Below are positions 1 through 8,458 of a stretch of 64,000 nt of DNA, one piece after another. The notes below the pieces were generated by a model. That model had not been told where the DNA came from. It searched no databases and saw nothing but the letters and a program-made list of their open reading frames with translations. The stretch lies in the NCBI GenBank assembly GCA_000166095.1, contig CP002278.1, positions 342,001 to 406,000 of the forward strand, read 5' to 3'. This DNA comes from Methanothermus fervidus DSM 2088. GTDB lineage: Archaea > Methanobacteriota > Methanobacteria > DSM-2088 > Methanothermaceae. How positions within the stretch are numbered: the stretch's first letter is position 1; every line of letters starts with the position of its first letter. The translations under genes were made by a program, and so were the position numbers.

Positions 1-57
1 TGTGAAGATTATAAAGTGTTGCAGGCAGCACATGCAATTAAAAAACTTATTACTTAA
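1..57 (+). CDS. 3' end of an unidentified protein gene (partial)
   Basis: Frame 1 is open from the first base and ends at a TAA at 55-57, giving only 18 codons (CEDYKVLQAAHAIKKLIT). The peptide is amphipathic and looks like the C-terminal helix of a soluble enzyme, but it is too short for me to name a family. It is followed by an AT-rich promoter-like stretch and then tRNA-Met on the same strand. It is called a gene tail because the composition is protein-like and the spacing to the next gene is normal; it could still be chance. Confidence 0.45.
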   Translation, partial: CEDYKVLQAAHAIKKLIT

Positions 58-71
58 AACCAATAAAAACG

Positions 72-85
72 TTAAATATATATAT
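72..85 (+). promoter_or_regulatory. candidate TATA box for tRNA-Met
   Basis: The run TTAAATATATATAT fits an archaeal box A. A start about 25 bases downstream would leave a leader of roughly 30 bases before the tRNA at 134. A second T-rich stretch near 98-108 could serve instead. The site is assigned by position and composition only. Confidence 0.4.
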
Positions 86-133
86 CAAAAATTCCCTTTA
101 TTAATTTTACAGAATAAATCATTGAAATTAGTA

Positions 134-228
134 GCCGGGGTGGCTCAGCTGGTTAGAGCGCACGGCTCATAGGGCTTGGCTGAGCCTGAGAAACCGTGAG
201 GTCGCGGGTTCAAATCCCGCCCCCGGCA
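134..228 (+). tRNA. elongator tRNA-Met (CAT) with a 21-base intron
   Basis: The acceptor arms GCCGGGG and CCCCGGC pair fully, with discriminator A at 228 and no encoded CCA. The T arm is GCGGG-TTCAAAT-CCCGC. The anticodon stem CACGG/CCGTG flanks CTCATA; the anticodon CAT is at 168-170. An insert at 172-192 lies between positions 37 and 38, the canonical archaeal site, so the gene needs the splicing endonuclease acting on a bulge-helix-bulge. An intron in elongator tRNA-Met is common in euryarchaeal methanogens. The convergent methyltransferase gene ends at base 229, directly after the tRNA. Confidence 0.95.
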
Positions 229-777
229 TCATTTATTTTTCTTAAATTGTACCCATAAGCCAGTTTCATCGTTAGTAATCTTGTATTTTGGAATTATAGA
301 AGAATCAAGCTCAAAAATTAAATCGTTTACTTTTATACGTTTATGTTTGTGAATTTTATGTTTAAAATTAATTAAATGAACTGCTGAACCATATCCTCCT
401 CCTATGTATGCAAATCCTCCTGGTTTTAAAACTCGATATATTTCATTAAATGCTTTTGTCCTGTTTTCCCAGAAGAACATAGAACCACGACTAACAACCA
501 GATCTGCAAAATTTGTGGGAAATGGCATTCTATGGACATCAGCATGTTTTACTATTACTTTTTTCAATAATTTTTTCTTAGCTACATGTTTTTTCGCGAT
601 ATCTATCATTTTTGGAGATATATCTATAGCAAAGACTTTCAAATTTGAATGTTTGGCAAGTTCTATAGCTAAAAATCCATTTCCTGTGCCTACATCTATA
701 CATATTCCTTCATTAATTTTGGAAATTTCTAAAATATCCAAAGCTAACTTTTGGTAAATGATCTTTTTTGTAGTCAT
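229..777 (-). CDS. class I SAM-dependent methyltransferase
   Basis: This 182-residue protein is a Methyltransf_11/UbiE-like enzyme. Motif I is visible as IDVGTGNGFLAIELA around residues 27-41, followed by an acidic motif II (FAIDIS), KHADVHRMPFP and the post-motif VLKPGGFAYIGGG. The catalytic core is complete but no substrate-recognition domain is added, so the substrate cannot be told; small molecules, quinone-like compounds or corrinoid precursors are all possible. Its stop codon abuts tRNA-Met on the opposite strand. The upstream neighbour is the divergent end of a large surface protein 20 bases away, so the two may be co-transcribed from the surface-protein promoter. Confidence 0.85.
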   Translation of the reverse strand: MTTKKIIYQKLALDILEISKINEGICIDVGTGNGFLAIELAKHSNLKVFAIDISPKMIDIAKKHVAKKKLLKKVIVKHADVHRMPFPTNFADLVVSRGSMFFWENRTKAFNEIYRVLKPGGFAYIGGGYGSAVHLINFKHKIHKHKRIKVNDLIFELDSSIIPKYKITNDETGLWVQFKKNK

Positions 778-797
778 GGAAAAAAATTAAGAAAAAA

Positions 798-3311
798 TTA
801 TTTTCCATGTCTTTTATGAAGAATTTTATTCAAAGAAGTTACAATAGTTTTTCTTTTAACGTAGCTGGTCAACAATGCAATGACAAATACTAGGAGTAAC
901 AGAATTATTAAGCTTGTATTTTTCGTTGATGGATAATTTAATTTTTTATTACTAATGAGTGGTTGTATTTTCTTTGCTAACTTTGTTCTGTATAGAGATG
1001 TTGCAGTTGCAAATTTATGTCTATAAGAAAATGTGTAAATCTTTAAATGTGAAATATATGGATGTATGTTGAAAATTCTACTTGTTTTACTGATTATCAT
1101 GGGGAAATGAAGAGTCTGTATGGTCATTGTTTGGATGGGAGGTCTTGTTAAAGTAGAAATTTCACTCAGTATATATGTCATCAACATTCTTATAGGATCT
1201 ACTCCAAGAGTCGTTAATTCTTTTAAATATTTTGAAGTAACTGGAATTACCTTTTCTATACTAATAATAGAATTTAATATGTCATGGTGAATTCCTTCAT
1301 TGTATATTTTGTCTAAATGCCAAAACAATGATGCTCTATTACTATATTTACTGCTAACATACCCCTCTAATGTCATTAACTCATCCATTGATTTTTCATT
1401 ATAATATAGAAGCATTGCTTTCCCTGTATTTTTTATTTTGTCCCATAATATTAAAATTGAATAATCAGCATACGCATTTCTTAAAGCTGGTAATGCATAA
1501 TATGTGGATTGAGAAGGAGACACTGCAAATGCAGTTGTCCTTCCAGATATTTGACGATTAGTCTCATCTGGAGTTACCAGTGCAATAAATATATAATATT
1601 CTTGAGATGATGGTGGTAACTTTTTCCATGCATATTCTGCTAGGTCATAGTATTTAAGTGAACAAATGCATCCAACTCTACCAATCACAGTTATAAAACT
1701 TTGAGGTGCATTTGCGGCCCATGCATAGGCAATGCCGGCAACTGCTGGTATTAGTGCATTTCCAACCATAAATGATGAGGATATTGCTGGGCTAATATCA
1801 AATATTTTTGTTGTATTTAATGCACCTTTTACAGGGTCAATGTCTATTCTTATACCACTGATTTTTAGCTGATCAATGTTACGAGTATTTTCATAATATT
1901 TTGTAGATTCAGGTTCTACTTTTATAAATGCTGTTTTTATTCCTGAAAACCAAGTCCAAGGATTTCTTATTTGTAATATATTTCTTATTGTAAAACCACC
2001 TTCATTGTATCCAGCATTTTTTAATAATTTTTTTGCAGCTAAATATATGCCATCTATGTATCCGACTAATGAATATTTTCCAAATACGTTACAATAATAA
2101 GGAGGAACAACTACTCCAACATACCCTTTTGCTAATTCATCTATTTTAAATAATCCTTTATTATATACACTGTTGAATGTCTCAACTCCTAAATTAAACA
2201 TTTTTGAATAATTTATTATAGGAAATATATCTGTAGCCCATGAAACCTGAGTATCTCTTAGTTTTTTGATGTAGTCCTTATCTACACCAGACAATAAATA
2301 TTTAAGATCTTTTTCTTCAATTGTTTTCAACGCTTCAATTTCAAATAAAGATTTGGGATCTTTTTGTAGTAATTTTAAAAGCCACATGAAATATTTCTCA
2401 TGTTGCCAAGGAATACCAGTTTCATAGCTAAATCTTTGTTTAAAATCTTCATCAAAGATTTTAGTCCTCATTAATGCCAATACTCCTGATTTTGATGTAT
2501 TATTATAACATATTGCTACCATTTCACCATGCTTCAAATTGGGATCATTTGTATAATAAGATTTAACGTCAAATCCAAATATTCCATACATAGGAAGATC
2601 AGTAGTATTCATTGGCATAATTATGTAGTAAAATCCTGAAGGTCCAAAAGTCAATGCAAAGGTTTTTAACATTGCATAGCTAGCTATATCTACGTCTCTA
2701 ATATCATTCGCTGAAAAAGTCACTGCTAACAAATCTGGTGGACATCCTACTGCCCAAGCATTTGCAATCCTTATTATATTCCTGCCCAGAATATTTGCAG
2801 CATTTGTAAGTTGTTTTTCAGACATTTGAGATATGGAGATGTAAAATGTTTTACTACTTTCAATAATATTGTTATTAATTGTGTACTTTTTTGCATAGAG
2901 ATCTCCATTGCTTTTTTGTGAAACAAAAACATACATTAATTCTCTAGGATTATTTAATAAAATTAAATTTCCATTGCTATATGTGATCCCTTTTTCTCCT
3001 GTTAAATTTGAATTGGAAAATGTATCAATGATTGCTTGTATACTATCTGTAGAATCTTTACTATTGAAAGAAATACTGCCTGCAGTGGTTATTAATAAAT
3101 TTCTTTTAGAATTTGTTAGGTCCAATATTTTATCGTTTAATGCATCTTTAGCTATTTTTTGGCCAGATATATACATTAAACTTGTTGAATTTACATTGTT
3201 AACTGCTGAACTTGTGTTAGACATTGTCAGTATTAATACTACTACTAATATTCCTAACAATCCTTGCCACTTCAAAATTTCACAACCTTTTTTTGAATGA
3301 CATGATATCAT
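798..3311 (-). CDS. large membrane-anchored surface protein, possibly FmdE-like
   Basis: The preferred ATG at 3311 gives 837 residues beginning with a signal-like segment: a basic N-region, then GLLGILVVVLILTM. A reading from 3581 adds 90 residues rich in Phe and Ile that look untranslated and would run over the divergent V4R gene. The C-terminus has one transmembrane helix (SLIILLLLVFVIALLTSY) and a basic tail, so the bulk should face outward. Two similar segments occur: one around HGEMVAICYNNTSKSGVLAL and another around SILILWDKIKNTGKAMLL, suggesting an internal duplication. The pattern reminds me of the extracellular FmdE-like proteins common in Methanobacteriales, but the assignment is tentative. 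Function is unknown. Confidence 0.6.
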   Translation of the reverse strand: MISCHSKKGCEILKWQGLLGILVVVLILTMSNTSSAVNNVNSTSLMYISGQKIAKDALNDKILDLTNSKRNLLITTAGSISFNSKDSTDSIQAIIDTFSNSNLTGEKGITYSNGNLILLNNPRELMYVFVSQKSNGDLYAKKYTINNNIIESSKTFYISISQMSEKQLTNAANILGRNIIRIANAWAVGCPPDLLAVTFSANDIRDVDIASYAMLKTFALTFGPSGFYYIIMPMNTTDLPMYGIFGFDVKSYYTNDPNLKHGEMVAICYNNTSKSGVLALMRTKIFDEDFKQRFSYETGIPWQHEKYFMWLLKLLQKDPKSLFEIEALKTIEEKDLKYLLSGVDKDYIKKLRDTQVSWATDIFPIINYSKMFNLGVETFNSVYNKGLFKIDELAKGYVGVVVPPYYCNVFGKYSLVGYIDGIYLAAKKLLKNAGYNEGGFTIRNILQIRNPWTWFSGIKTAFIKVEPESTKYYENTRNIDQLKISGIRIDIDPVKGALNTTKIFDISPAISSSFMVGNALIPAVAGIAYAWAANAPQSFITVIGRVGCICSLKYYDLAEYAWKKLPPSSQEYYIFIALVTPDETNRQISGRTTAFAVSPSQSTYYALPALRNAYADYSILILWDKIKNTGKAMLLYYNEKSMDELMTLEGYVSSKYSNRASLFWHLDKIYNEGIHHDILNSIISIEKVIPVTSKYLKELTTLGVDPIRMLMTYILSEISTLTRPPIQTMTIQTLHFPMIISKTSRIFNIHPYISHLKIYTFSYRHKFATATSLYRTKLAKKIQPLISNKKLNYPSTKNTSLIILLLLVFVIALLTSYVKRKTIVTSLNKILHKRHGK

Positions 3312-3340
3312 TAGTGTAGTGTCTATAAATACATTTCGAC

Positions 3341-3349
3341 TTAAATAAA
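3341..3349 (-). promoter_or_regulatory. candidate TATA box of the surface protein gene
   Basis: On the minus strand this reads TTTATTTAA, about 30 bases before the preferred ATG at 3311. That spacing implies a leader of only a few bases, and no Shine-Dalgarno sequence precedes the ATG. It supports the shorter protein start. Confidence 0.4.
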
Positions 3350-3451
3350 TGTAAAAAAATTTATCAAAAAAAGTACAAAATTTAAGAACTAAAGTTCCAA
3401 AAATTTTTTTAATAAAAAAAATAAAAAATATATGACTCCCGAATAGTAGGA

Positions 3452-3460
3452 AAATATATA
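3452..3460 (+). promoter_or_regulatory. candidate TATA box, leaderless V4R gene
   Basis: AAATATATA is centred about 27 bases before the ATG at 3484. No ribosome binding site precedes that ATG, so transcription probably starts at or next to the start codon. This supports 3484 over the later in-frame ATG at 3532. Confidence 0.45.
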
Positions 3461-3483
3461 TTGTTCGAATGTTATAGAACAAA

Positions 3484-4026
3484 ATGGTGAATAGATATGT
3501 TAAATACACACATAGAAAAAATTCTACAAAAATGAAAAAAGATGAAAAAGACAAAGAGGTTTCTCTAAAAAATGTCATCACTTCTGATAGGAAATATTTA
3601 TTATCGTATGGTGTTAGTGGTTTTAGAGTACTAGATCCAGCAGTAATGTCAATTTTACATGGAGACGAACATCAAAGAGCTAACATGTTCTTAAATGGAT
3701 TTAAAACTGGGAAGTTATTAGTGAGGGAAGGACTTGTAACTTCTCTAGAATCTTTACAAAGATTTTTATTTGAAAACCAAATCATGATCCTAGATATATA
3801 TAAAATTTTAGATAAAGAGATTGAATTAAGAGTTTATGAATCTTTAAGAGTCTCAGGGCTGCCTAATATTGGAAAACCAATTTGTCACTATGAAACTGGT
3901 CTATTTAAGGGTGTACTTCAGGAAATTTTAGATAAAAAAGTCAAAGTAAGAGAAACAAAATGCAAAGCTCAAGGATATCCTTATTGTCAATTTAAAGTCG
4001 TAACAAAATATTACGACAAATTATGA
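3484..4026 (+). CDS. V4R-domain protein
   Basis: The protein has 180 residues. Its second half carries a V4R (4-vinyl reductase) domain: CHYETGLFKGVLQEIL followed by ETKCKAQGYPYCQF, with the three cysteines and neighbouring His/Glu expected to bind a metal or small ligand. The N-terminal part (GFRVLDPAVMSILHGDEHQRANM) resembles the extension often seen in archaeal V4R proteins. V4R domains occur in BchJ and in several archaeal sensors, and the physiological ligand is generally unknown. The gene stands alone between the divergent surface protein and a convergent pilin-like gene, whose stop is three bases away. Confidence 0.75.
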   Translation: MVNRYVKYTHRKNSTKMKKDEKDKEVSLKNVITSDRKYLLSYGVSGFRVLDPAVMSILHGDEHQRANMFLNGFKTGKLLVREGLVTSLESLQRFLFENQIMILDIYKILDKEIELRVYESLRVSGLPNIGKPICHYETGLFKGVLQEILDKKVKVRETKCKAQGYPYCQFKVVTKYYDKL

Positions 4027-4029
4027 ACA

Positions 4030-4413
4030 TTAAGCATTAAGCAAAAGATAGAAAGTATGTGATCCGAAATTTCTAATTGCTGAATCAGTATCATTTAGAG
4101 TTCCACTAGAAGCAAGAACTTCACTTCCATTATCAACTATCAACTTATAACTTAACCCTGGAAAATTTTTTCTAAAAAAGCATTCACATACTCTTTTAGC
4201 ATTTTCTTTATCATTTGAATCCAAATAAAAACATACTTTTTCAAGTGTGGAATTATAAGGAGAAGGACAATTTGCCATCGTTGATAATATTTCATCAGCG
4301 TTACTCTCATAGAAAACTGGCATTTTAATATTACAGATAGTTGAAATAAAAATAAATAAAATAAGTAGAGAAAGTATTGCATCAATTGTAAATATATATC
4401 CTTTATCTTCCAT
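4030..4413 (-). CDS. pilin-like secreted protein with N-terminal helix
   Basis: 127 residues. The start MEDKGYIFTIDAILSLLILFIFISTI combines a short charged leader with a long hydrophobic helix, as in archaeal type IV pilin-like or FlaG/FlaF-like secreted proteins. The outside part has four cysteines (NCPSP, KVC, RVCECF) that could form disulfides. I do not recognise a specific family. It overlaps the HypE-like gene upstream by 11 bases and so is the last gene of the pdxS-cfbD run, although nothing ties its function to that set. Confidence 0.6.
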   Translation of the reverse strand: MEDKGYIFTIDAILSLLILFIFISTICNIKMPVFYESNADEILSTMANCPSPYNSTLEKVCFYLDSNDKENAKRVCECFFRKNFPGLSYKLIVDNGSEVLASSGTLNDTDSAIRNFGSHTFYLLLNA

Positions 4414-5770
4414 GTTCTTTCTTCCGAATCATTTCTACAATTTTATTTTTCTTTTTAATAGCTTTTAATGCAGCATTTTTAACTTTCTCTTTCATTTCTT
4501 CAAAATCTTCAGGAGTTTTTTCTCCAACAACTTTTTTGATTTTTGTATATGCTGCCTCCCTAAACAATGGTTTTAATATTTTTTCTTCATTTTTTGACTT
4601 AAGCTTAGGAACTCCTGAATCATCTACATAGCCAACATAATCTATTTTTACTCCAACTTTAGACACAACGTCTTTAATTTCCTCACAAACATCTTTGGGG
4701 GCTATTACCATCAATGAATCTATTGAAACTCCCAATGGATCAATGTCCAATTTATTTAACATTTCTAAGACTCTAGGATTTATCAAATCAAATATTTTTT
4801 CTTTATTAAATACAAATCCTAATCCTGTTGTTGAAGATATTTCGTGGGCATCTCCTCTTAGACCACCATTTGTAATATCAGTCATGGCATGAATTTCATT
4901 TAACAATCCAGCATTGATAATTGCCTCACAAGCTTTCATAAAATCAATATTTAAAGTCTCATATATTACATCAAAAAAGCCATGATAAATTGCAGTAGTA
5001 GTTATCGTGCCTCCTCCAGAACCTTCAGTCATTAAAATCTTATCTCCAACTTCTGCTTTCTTTCTAGCTGTTGGAGCTGTGTTAGAAATACCTACAGCCC
5101 CAACAGCGCTCACAAGCCTATCACCTAATACCATGTCTCCGCCTACACGTAATGTACTTCCAGCAGTTATTGGAACACCTGTTAACTCTGAAACTGCAGA
5201 AACTCCTGCTGTAAAATCAAATAACTTACCTACATCTCCATCATCTGCAAGATGTAAATCACTTATTATGGCTATTGGTTTGGCACCCATCACATAAACA
5301 TCTCTAAGTGCAGCCCTTGTTACATGAAATCCACCAAGAAAAGGATATTCACTCAAACGAGAATGTATACCATCAATTGCTGTAGTAACATAGATATTTC
5401 CAAATTTTGATTCGGTTTTAACTACACCACCATCATCTTGTGAGGTAGGATCAACAACAGTTTTACCTTTACTCAAAGAAATTTCAGCTATTTTTCTATG
5501 TACAAAAAAATCTCCTTTTCCTCTAGACCCAACTCCCATTTCGCCCATTGTAACATTGGCTTTTGGATATTTAACTAATTCTTTCAGTTCTTTATCTTCT
5601 TCATTTATTTTAAAAGTATTTTTAACTTCTTCAATTACAGCTGAGGCCAATTTTGCAGCCTTTTCTTTATCTATTTCCTTAAATTCTCTTATTCTATTTA
5701 TTAATTTATTTTTAACTTTTCTTTCGTTTTCTTGTTTAAGCATTTTTCTTACAAAACCTTCCATGTCCAT
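4403..5770 (-). CDS. PurM/HypE-superfamily (AIR synthase-related) ATP-binding protein
   Basis: 455 residues. After a lysine-rich helical extension of about 65 residues comes the PurM-like fold: a glycine-rich segment (GEMGVGSRGKGDFFVHRK), the AIDGIHSRL motif, DVYVMGAKPIAIISD and VGGDMVLGDRLVSAVGAVG. HypE, ThiL, SelD and PurL share this fold and use ATP to activate amide or carboxyl groups. Methanogens carry long HypE-related paralogues of this type whose substrate is not known to me. True PurM is elsewhere in this window (33324-34343), so this is not the purine enzyme. Its ATG overlaps the hisH stop codon, showing tight coupling. Confidence 0.7.
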   Translation of the reverse strand: MDMEGFVRKMLKQENERKVKNKLINRIREFKEIDKEKAAKLASAVIEEVKNTFKINEEDKELKELVKYPKANVTMGEMGVGSRGKGDFFVHRKIAEISLSKGKTVVDPTSQDDGGVVKTESKFGNIYVTTAIDGIHSRLSEYPFLGGFHVTRAALRDVYVMGAKPIAIISDLHLADDGDVGKLFDFTAGVSAVSELTGVPITAGSTLRVGGDMVLGDRLVSAVGAVGISNTAPTARKKAEVGDKILMTEGSGGGTITTTAIYHGFFDVIYETLNIDFMKACEAIINAGLLNEIHAMTDITNGGLRGDAHEISSTTGLGFVFNKEKIFDLINPRVLEMLNKLDIDPLGVSIDSLMVIAPKDVCEEIKDVVSKVGVKIDYVGYVDDSGVPKLKSKNEEKILKPLFREAAYTKIKKVVGEKTPEDFEEMKEKVKNAALKAIKKKNKIVEMIRKKEHGR

Positions 5771-6363
5771 TATTTCACCAATTCTACAAAGTTATTTAAT
5801 ATTTTTAATCCTAATGTTCCACTTTTTTCAGGGTGAAATTGTGTAGCATAGATATTTTTATGACAAATAACTGCAGGTATCTCAGAACCATGATAAGTAG
5901 TTGCAGCTACAACATTCCAATCTTTAGGTTTTGCATAATAAGAATGAGCAAAATAAAAATAACCATCTTTTATGTCATTTAACAATGGACATTCTTTTTT
6001 TATTTTAATTTTGTTCCATCCCATATGAGGTACTTTTTCAGCTGACAACCTTACAACCTTACCAGGAATAATATTTAATCCCATTACACCAGGACTTTCC
6101 TCACTTTCTGTAAATAATATTTGTAATCCCAAACATATTCCTAATATTGGTTTTCCATCCTCAACATGCTCTATTATTATATCTTTGAAAGGTTCTATAT
6201 TTACCATGGCTTTTTTAAAGGCCCCTACACCAGGAATTATCAATACATCTGCAGTTTTCAATATTTCTTTATCATTTGTTACATTAACATTGACTCCAAT
6301 ATTTTTAAAGGCATTCATAATACTTCTTAAATTTCCACTACCATAATCTACCACTGCAATCAT
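5770..6363 (-). CDS. hisH: imidazole glycerol phosphate synthase, glutaminase subunit HisH
   Basis: HisH releases ammonia from glutamine for HisF in histidine synthesis. The 197-residue length is normal. Class I glutaminase features are present: the oxyanion strand and nucleophile GICLGLQ (Cys near residue 80), PHMGWN, YFAHSYY and the His-Glu pair in QFHPEKS. HisH rather than PdxT is supported by DYGSGNLRS at the N-terminus and by PHMGWN. The partner hisF is not in the window. The gene is two bases from the NTP-transferase fusion and overlaps the next gene, so it is embedded in a mixed operon. Confidence 0.95.
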   Translation of the reverse strand: MIAVVDYGSGNLRSIMNAFKNIGVNVNVTNDKEILKTADVLIIPGVGAFKKAMVNIEPFKDIIIEHVEDGKPILGICLGLQILFTESEESPGVMGLNIIPGKVVRLSAEKVPHMGWNKIKIKKECPLLNDIKDGYFYFAHSYYAKPKDWNVVAATTYHGSEIPAVICHKNIYATQFHPEKSGTLGLKILNNFVELVK

Positions 6364-6365
6364 TG

Positions 6366-7373
6366 CTATCTCACATCGTAATAATCTTTTATACGGACAG
6401 TATCCTTAAGATGTGGAGTTGAAACTTCATATATTTTTAAATTCTCTGTAGCAACTATTGAATGAGGAGTCTTAGGAGGTATATGTATTGTATCATTCTT
6501 ACTAAAGTATTGTTTCTTATCTTCGAATTCTATATAACCAGAACCTTTAACAATGAACATTGTCTCATCTTTCTTTTCATGATAATGGAAGGAAGTCCTA
6601 TAATCTTCTTTTATGAATAATTCTTTTGTTAAGTATTTCTTTGTTTTAATCAGTATTTTTTCATATCCCCAAGGTTTGTCTGTCCTATTTTCATATTCTT
6701 TACGAATTTCTTCTAAATCTTTAGAAGTATCTACTGACATCCAAAATGTGTCATCCTCTTTATAATATCCTAATTTGTTTTCACGGGCTAATTTTGGAAA
6801 CAATGTTTTTTCAATATCTCCTTTTTCAAATTCTTCAAAATCTAACTTTTCCTTCACAAAATAAATACCACCATTTATATAATATTTTAAATAAGGTTTT
6901 TCTTTAAATGAAGTTATGCGATCTCCTGTAATTTCAACTATTCCATATGGGGATTTCATTTTAGTAATAAAAATTGTTAAAGGATAATCAGAATTTCTTC
7001 CCATTTCTATCATTTTTTTAAGATTTAAATCTGCTACAACATCACCATTTCTTATTACACACTCAACATCATCTTCCACATGTTCCATTCCTAATCTAAT
7101 TGCATTTAATGTTCCTAATGGTTTTTCTTCTTCCACATATTCAAGTTTTACACCTTTGTATTCGTCACCATATCTTTCCTTAATTTTTTCACTTAAAAAA
7201 CCTGTTAATAAATAAACTTTATCAATTCCAGCACTTTTAAAATCAAAAAGTTGTTTATCAAGAATTGTATATCCGTCTTTTATTTCTATCAAAGGTTTAG
7301 GAATACGTTCTGTTATTGGCCTCAATCTTTTACCATACCCACCACATAATATCATTCCAACAGGAGATTTCAT
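6366..7373 (-). CDS. sugar-phosphate nucleotidyltransferase fused to a cupin domain
   Basis: Residues 1-230 form an NTP-transferase domain: the signature [22 protein letters not shown], then NGDVVADLN and the [10 protein letters not shown] region. Residues 231-335 form a cupin with [24 protein letters not shown] and PPKTPHSI, similar to the mannose-6-phosphate isomerase domain of type II PMI/GMP enzymes. The likely job is making an NDP-sugar (GDP-mannose or dTDP/UDP-hexose) for glycans. Bifunctional PMI-GMP enzymes have the same domain order but are usually longer, so the exact sugar is uncertain. Its start overlaps the cfbD stop by four bases. Confidence 0.8.
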   Translation of the reverse strand: MKSPVGMILCGGYGKRLRPITERIPKPLIEIKDGYTILDKQLFDFKSAGIDKVYLLTGFLSEKIKERYGDEYKGVKLEYVEEEKPLGTLNAIRLGMEHVEDDVECVIRNGDVVADLNLKKMIEMGRNSDYPLTIFITKMKSPYGIVEITGDRITSFKEKPYLKYYINGGIYFVKEKLDFEEFEKGDIEKTLFPKLARENKLGYYKEDDTFWMSVDTSKDLEEIRKEYENRTDKPWGYEKILIKTKKYLTKELFIKEDYRTSFHYHEKKDETMFIVKGSGYIEFEDKKQYFSKNDTIHIPPKTPHSIVATENLKIYEVSTPHLKDTVRIKDYYDVR

Positions 7374-8437
7374 GATATCTCACTCCTTATTATATTTCCA
7401 AATTCAGAATTTACAATCCTTCTTTTACCTAAAGTTTTCGCATGAGCATCTAACTCCAAAACTACATATTTATAACCAATATTTTTAAGAGGTTCTACAA
7501 GTCTTGGACCGTCAGTAACTGCTACCATTTCAATATTATTGTATTTTTCAATTGGGAGTGCATGAGGTATTCCCGAAACAACTGCAAAATCTATTTCTTC
7601 CTTTTCAAGTATTTCCATGGCTTTTTTCCCTGTGACAGGATATTCATCTAACCCTCCTGTTATATAGTTAATATTGACTCCATTATCTTTTAATTCTTTT
7701 TTAATATTTTTCGCATGATTTCTTATTCTTGGAAGACCAATGTTTTCATCAAGATTAGCAATTACTACTGGATTTCCATTTAATTTTGAATAGGGTAATC
7801 TTAATACATCTGCAAATAAATATGCAGTTTCCTTTTTTGCATTTAAAACCATTGCAACCTTTTTTCCATTTTTAAATGCATTTATAACTATTTTAGCTAC
7901 CTTTTTTTTATTATCTCCTTCCAACGGAGGAATATACTTTCCTTGTGCCATCCCTCTAGTTTTTTCAATAGCAGTTGCCATTCTAAGCATTTTTATTTGT
8001 CTTCTAGCTTCATCCTCAGATATTAATCTTTCTTTAGCTGCAACCTCTAATACTGCTATCGCTCCTTCAGTATTATCCCCTTCACCAAAACCTCCATGAG
8101 ATTCTACTATTAAAACCTTTGCAGGAACTTTAGCATTTTCCACAGCTCTTTTAAGGTTTTCACCAATAATCATGCTGGCGCAAGTACCAACTACACCAAT
8201 AAGTTTTGGTGAAAACATCTTATAAGCTTTTTTAAGTGTTTTCGTGAGTTTTTCTTCTGCTCCAAATACAAAATCTTTTTCTGACATGCCTGTTGTTACA
8301 ACTCTTACACCATCTTGTTCCAACAATCTTGCAGTCCTAAAACAGCAACCTTTAGGTCCATGTAAAACTATTAAATCAACATCTAAGTCCCGGAGTGTGT
8401 AAAGTGCAGCTGCAATTGGACTAGGTCTGGGATGCAA
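7370..8437 (-). CDS. cfbD: Ni-sirohydrochlorin a,c-diamide reductive cyclase subunit CfbD
   Basis: CfbD is the NifD-like catalytic subunit that, with the CfbC reductase, converts Ni-sirohydrochlorin a,c-diamide to the F430 precursor. The 355-residue protein has [18 protein letters not shown] at its start, cysteines at about 31-32 ([12 protein letters not shown]) and 86 (GTCASMI), and [13 protein letters not shown] in the second half. The older name is methanogenesis marker 13. The start is a TTG behind GAGGTG, and translation from it gives the conserved N-terminus exactly. It sits 21 bases after pdxS; its partner cfbC is 17 kb away at 25541. Confidence 0.93.
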   Translation of the reverse strand: MHPRPSPIAAALYTLRDLDVDLIVLHGPKGCCFRTARLLEQDGVRVVTTGMSEKDFVFGAEEKLTKTLKKAYKMFSPKLIGVVGTCASMIIGENLKRAVENAKVPAKVLIVESHGGFGEGDNTEGAIAVLEVAAKERLISEDEARRQIKMLRMATAIEKTRGMAQGKYIPPLEGDNKKKVAKIVINAFKNGKKVAMVLNAKKETAYLFADVLRLPYSKLNGNPVVIANLDENIGLPRIRNHAKNIKKELKDNGVNINYITGGLDEYPVTGKKAMEILEKEEIDFAVVSGIPHALPIEKYNNIEMVAVTDGPRLVEPLKNIGYKYVVLELDAHAKTLGKRRIVNSEFGNIIRSEIS

Positions 8438-8458
8438 ATATTCACCTCAACTCCTCAA

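Noticed and set aside
404-757. 117-codon open frame on the plus strand
   Set aside because: Antisense to the methyltransferase with its SAM motif intact on the minus strand.
3312-3581. 90-residue N-terminal extension of the surface protein
   Set aside because: Phe/Ile-rich sequence overlapping the divergent V4R gene and its promoter; the shorter start gives a normal signal peptide.
5770-6363. PdxT as glutaminase partner of the nearby PdxS
   Set aside because: The N-terminal DYGSGNLRS and the PHMGWN motif identify HisH.
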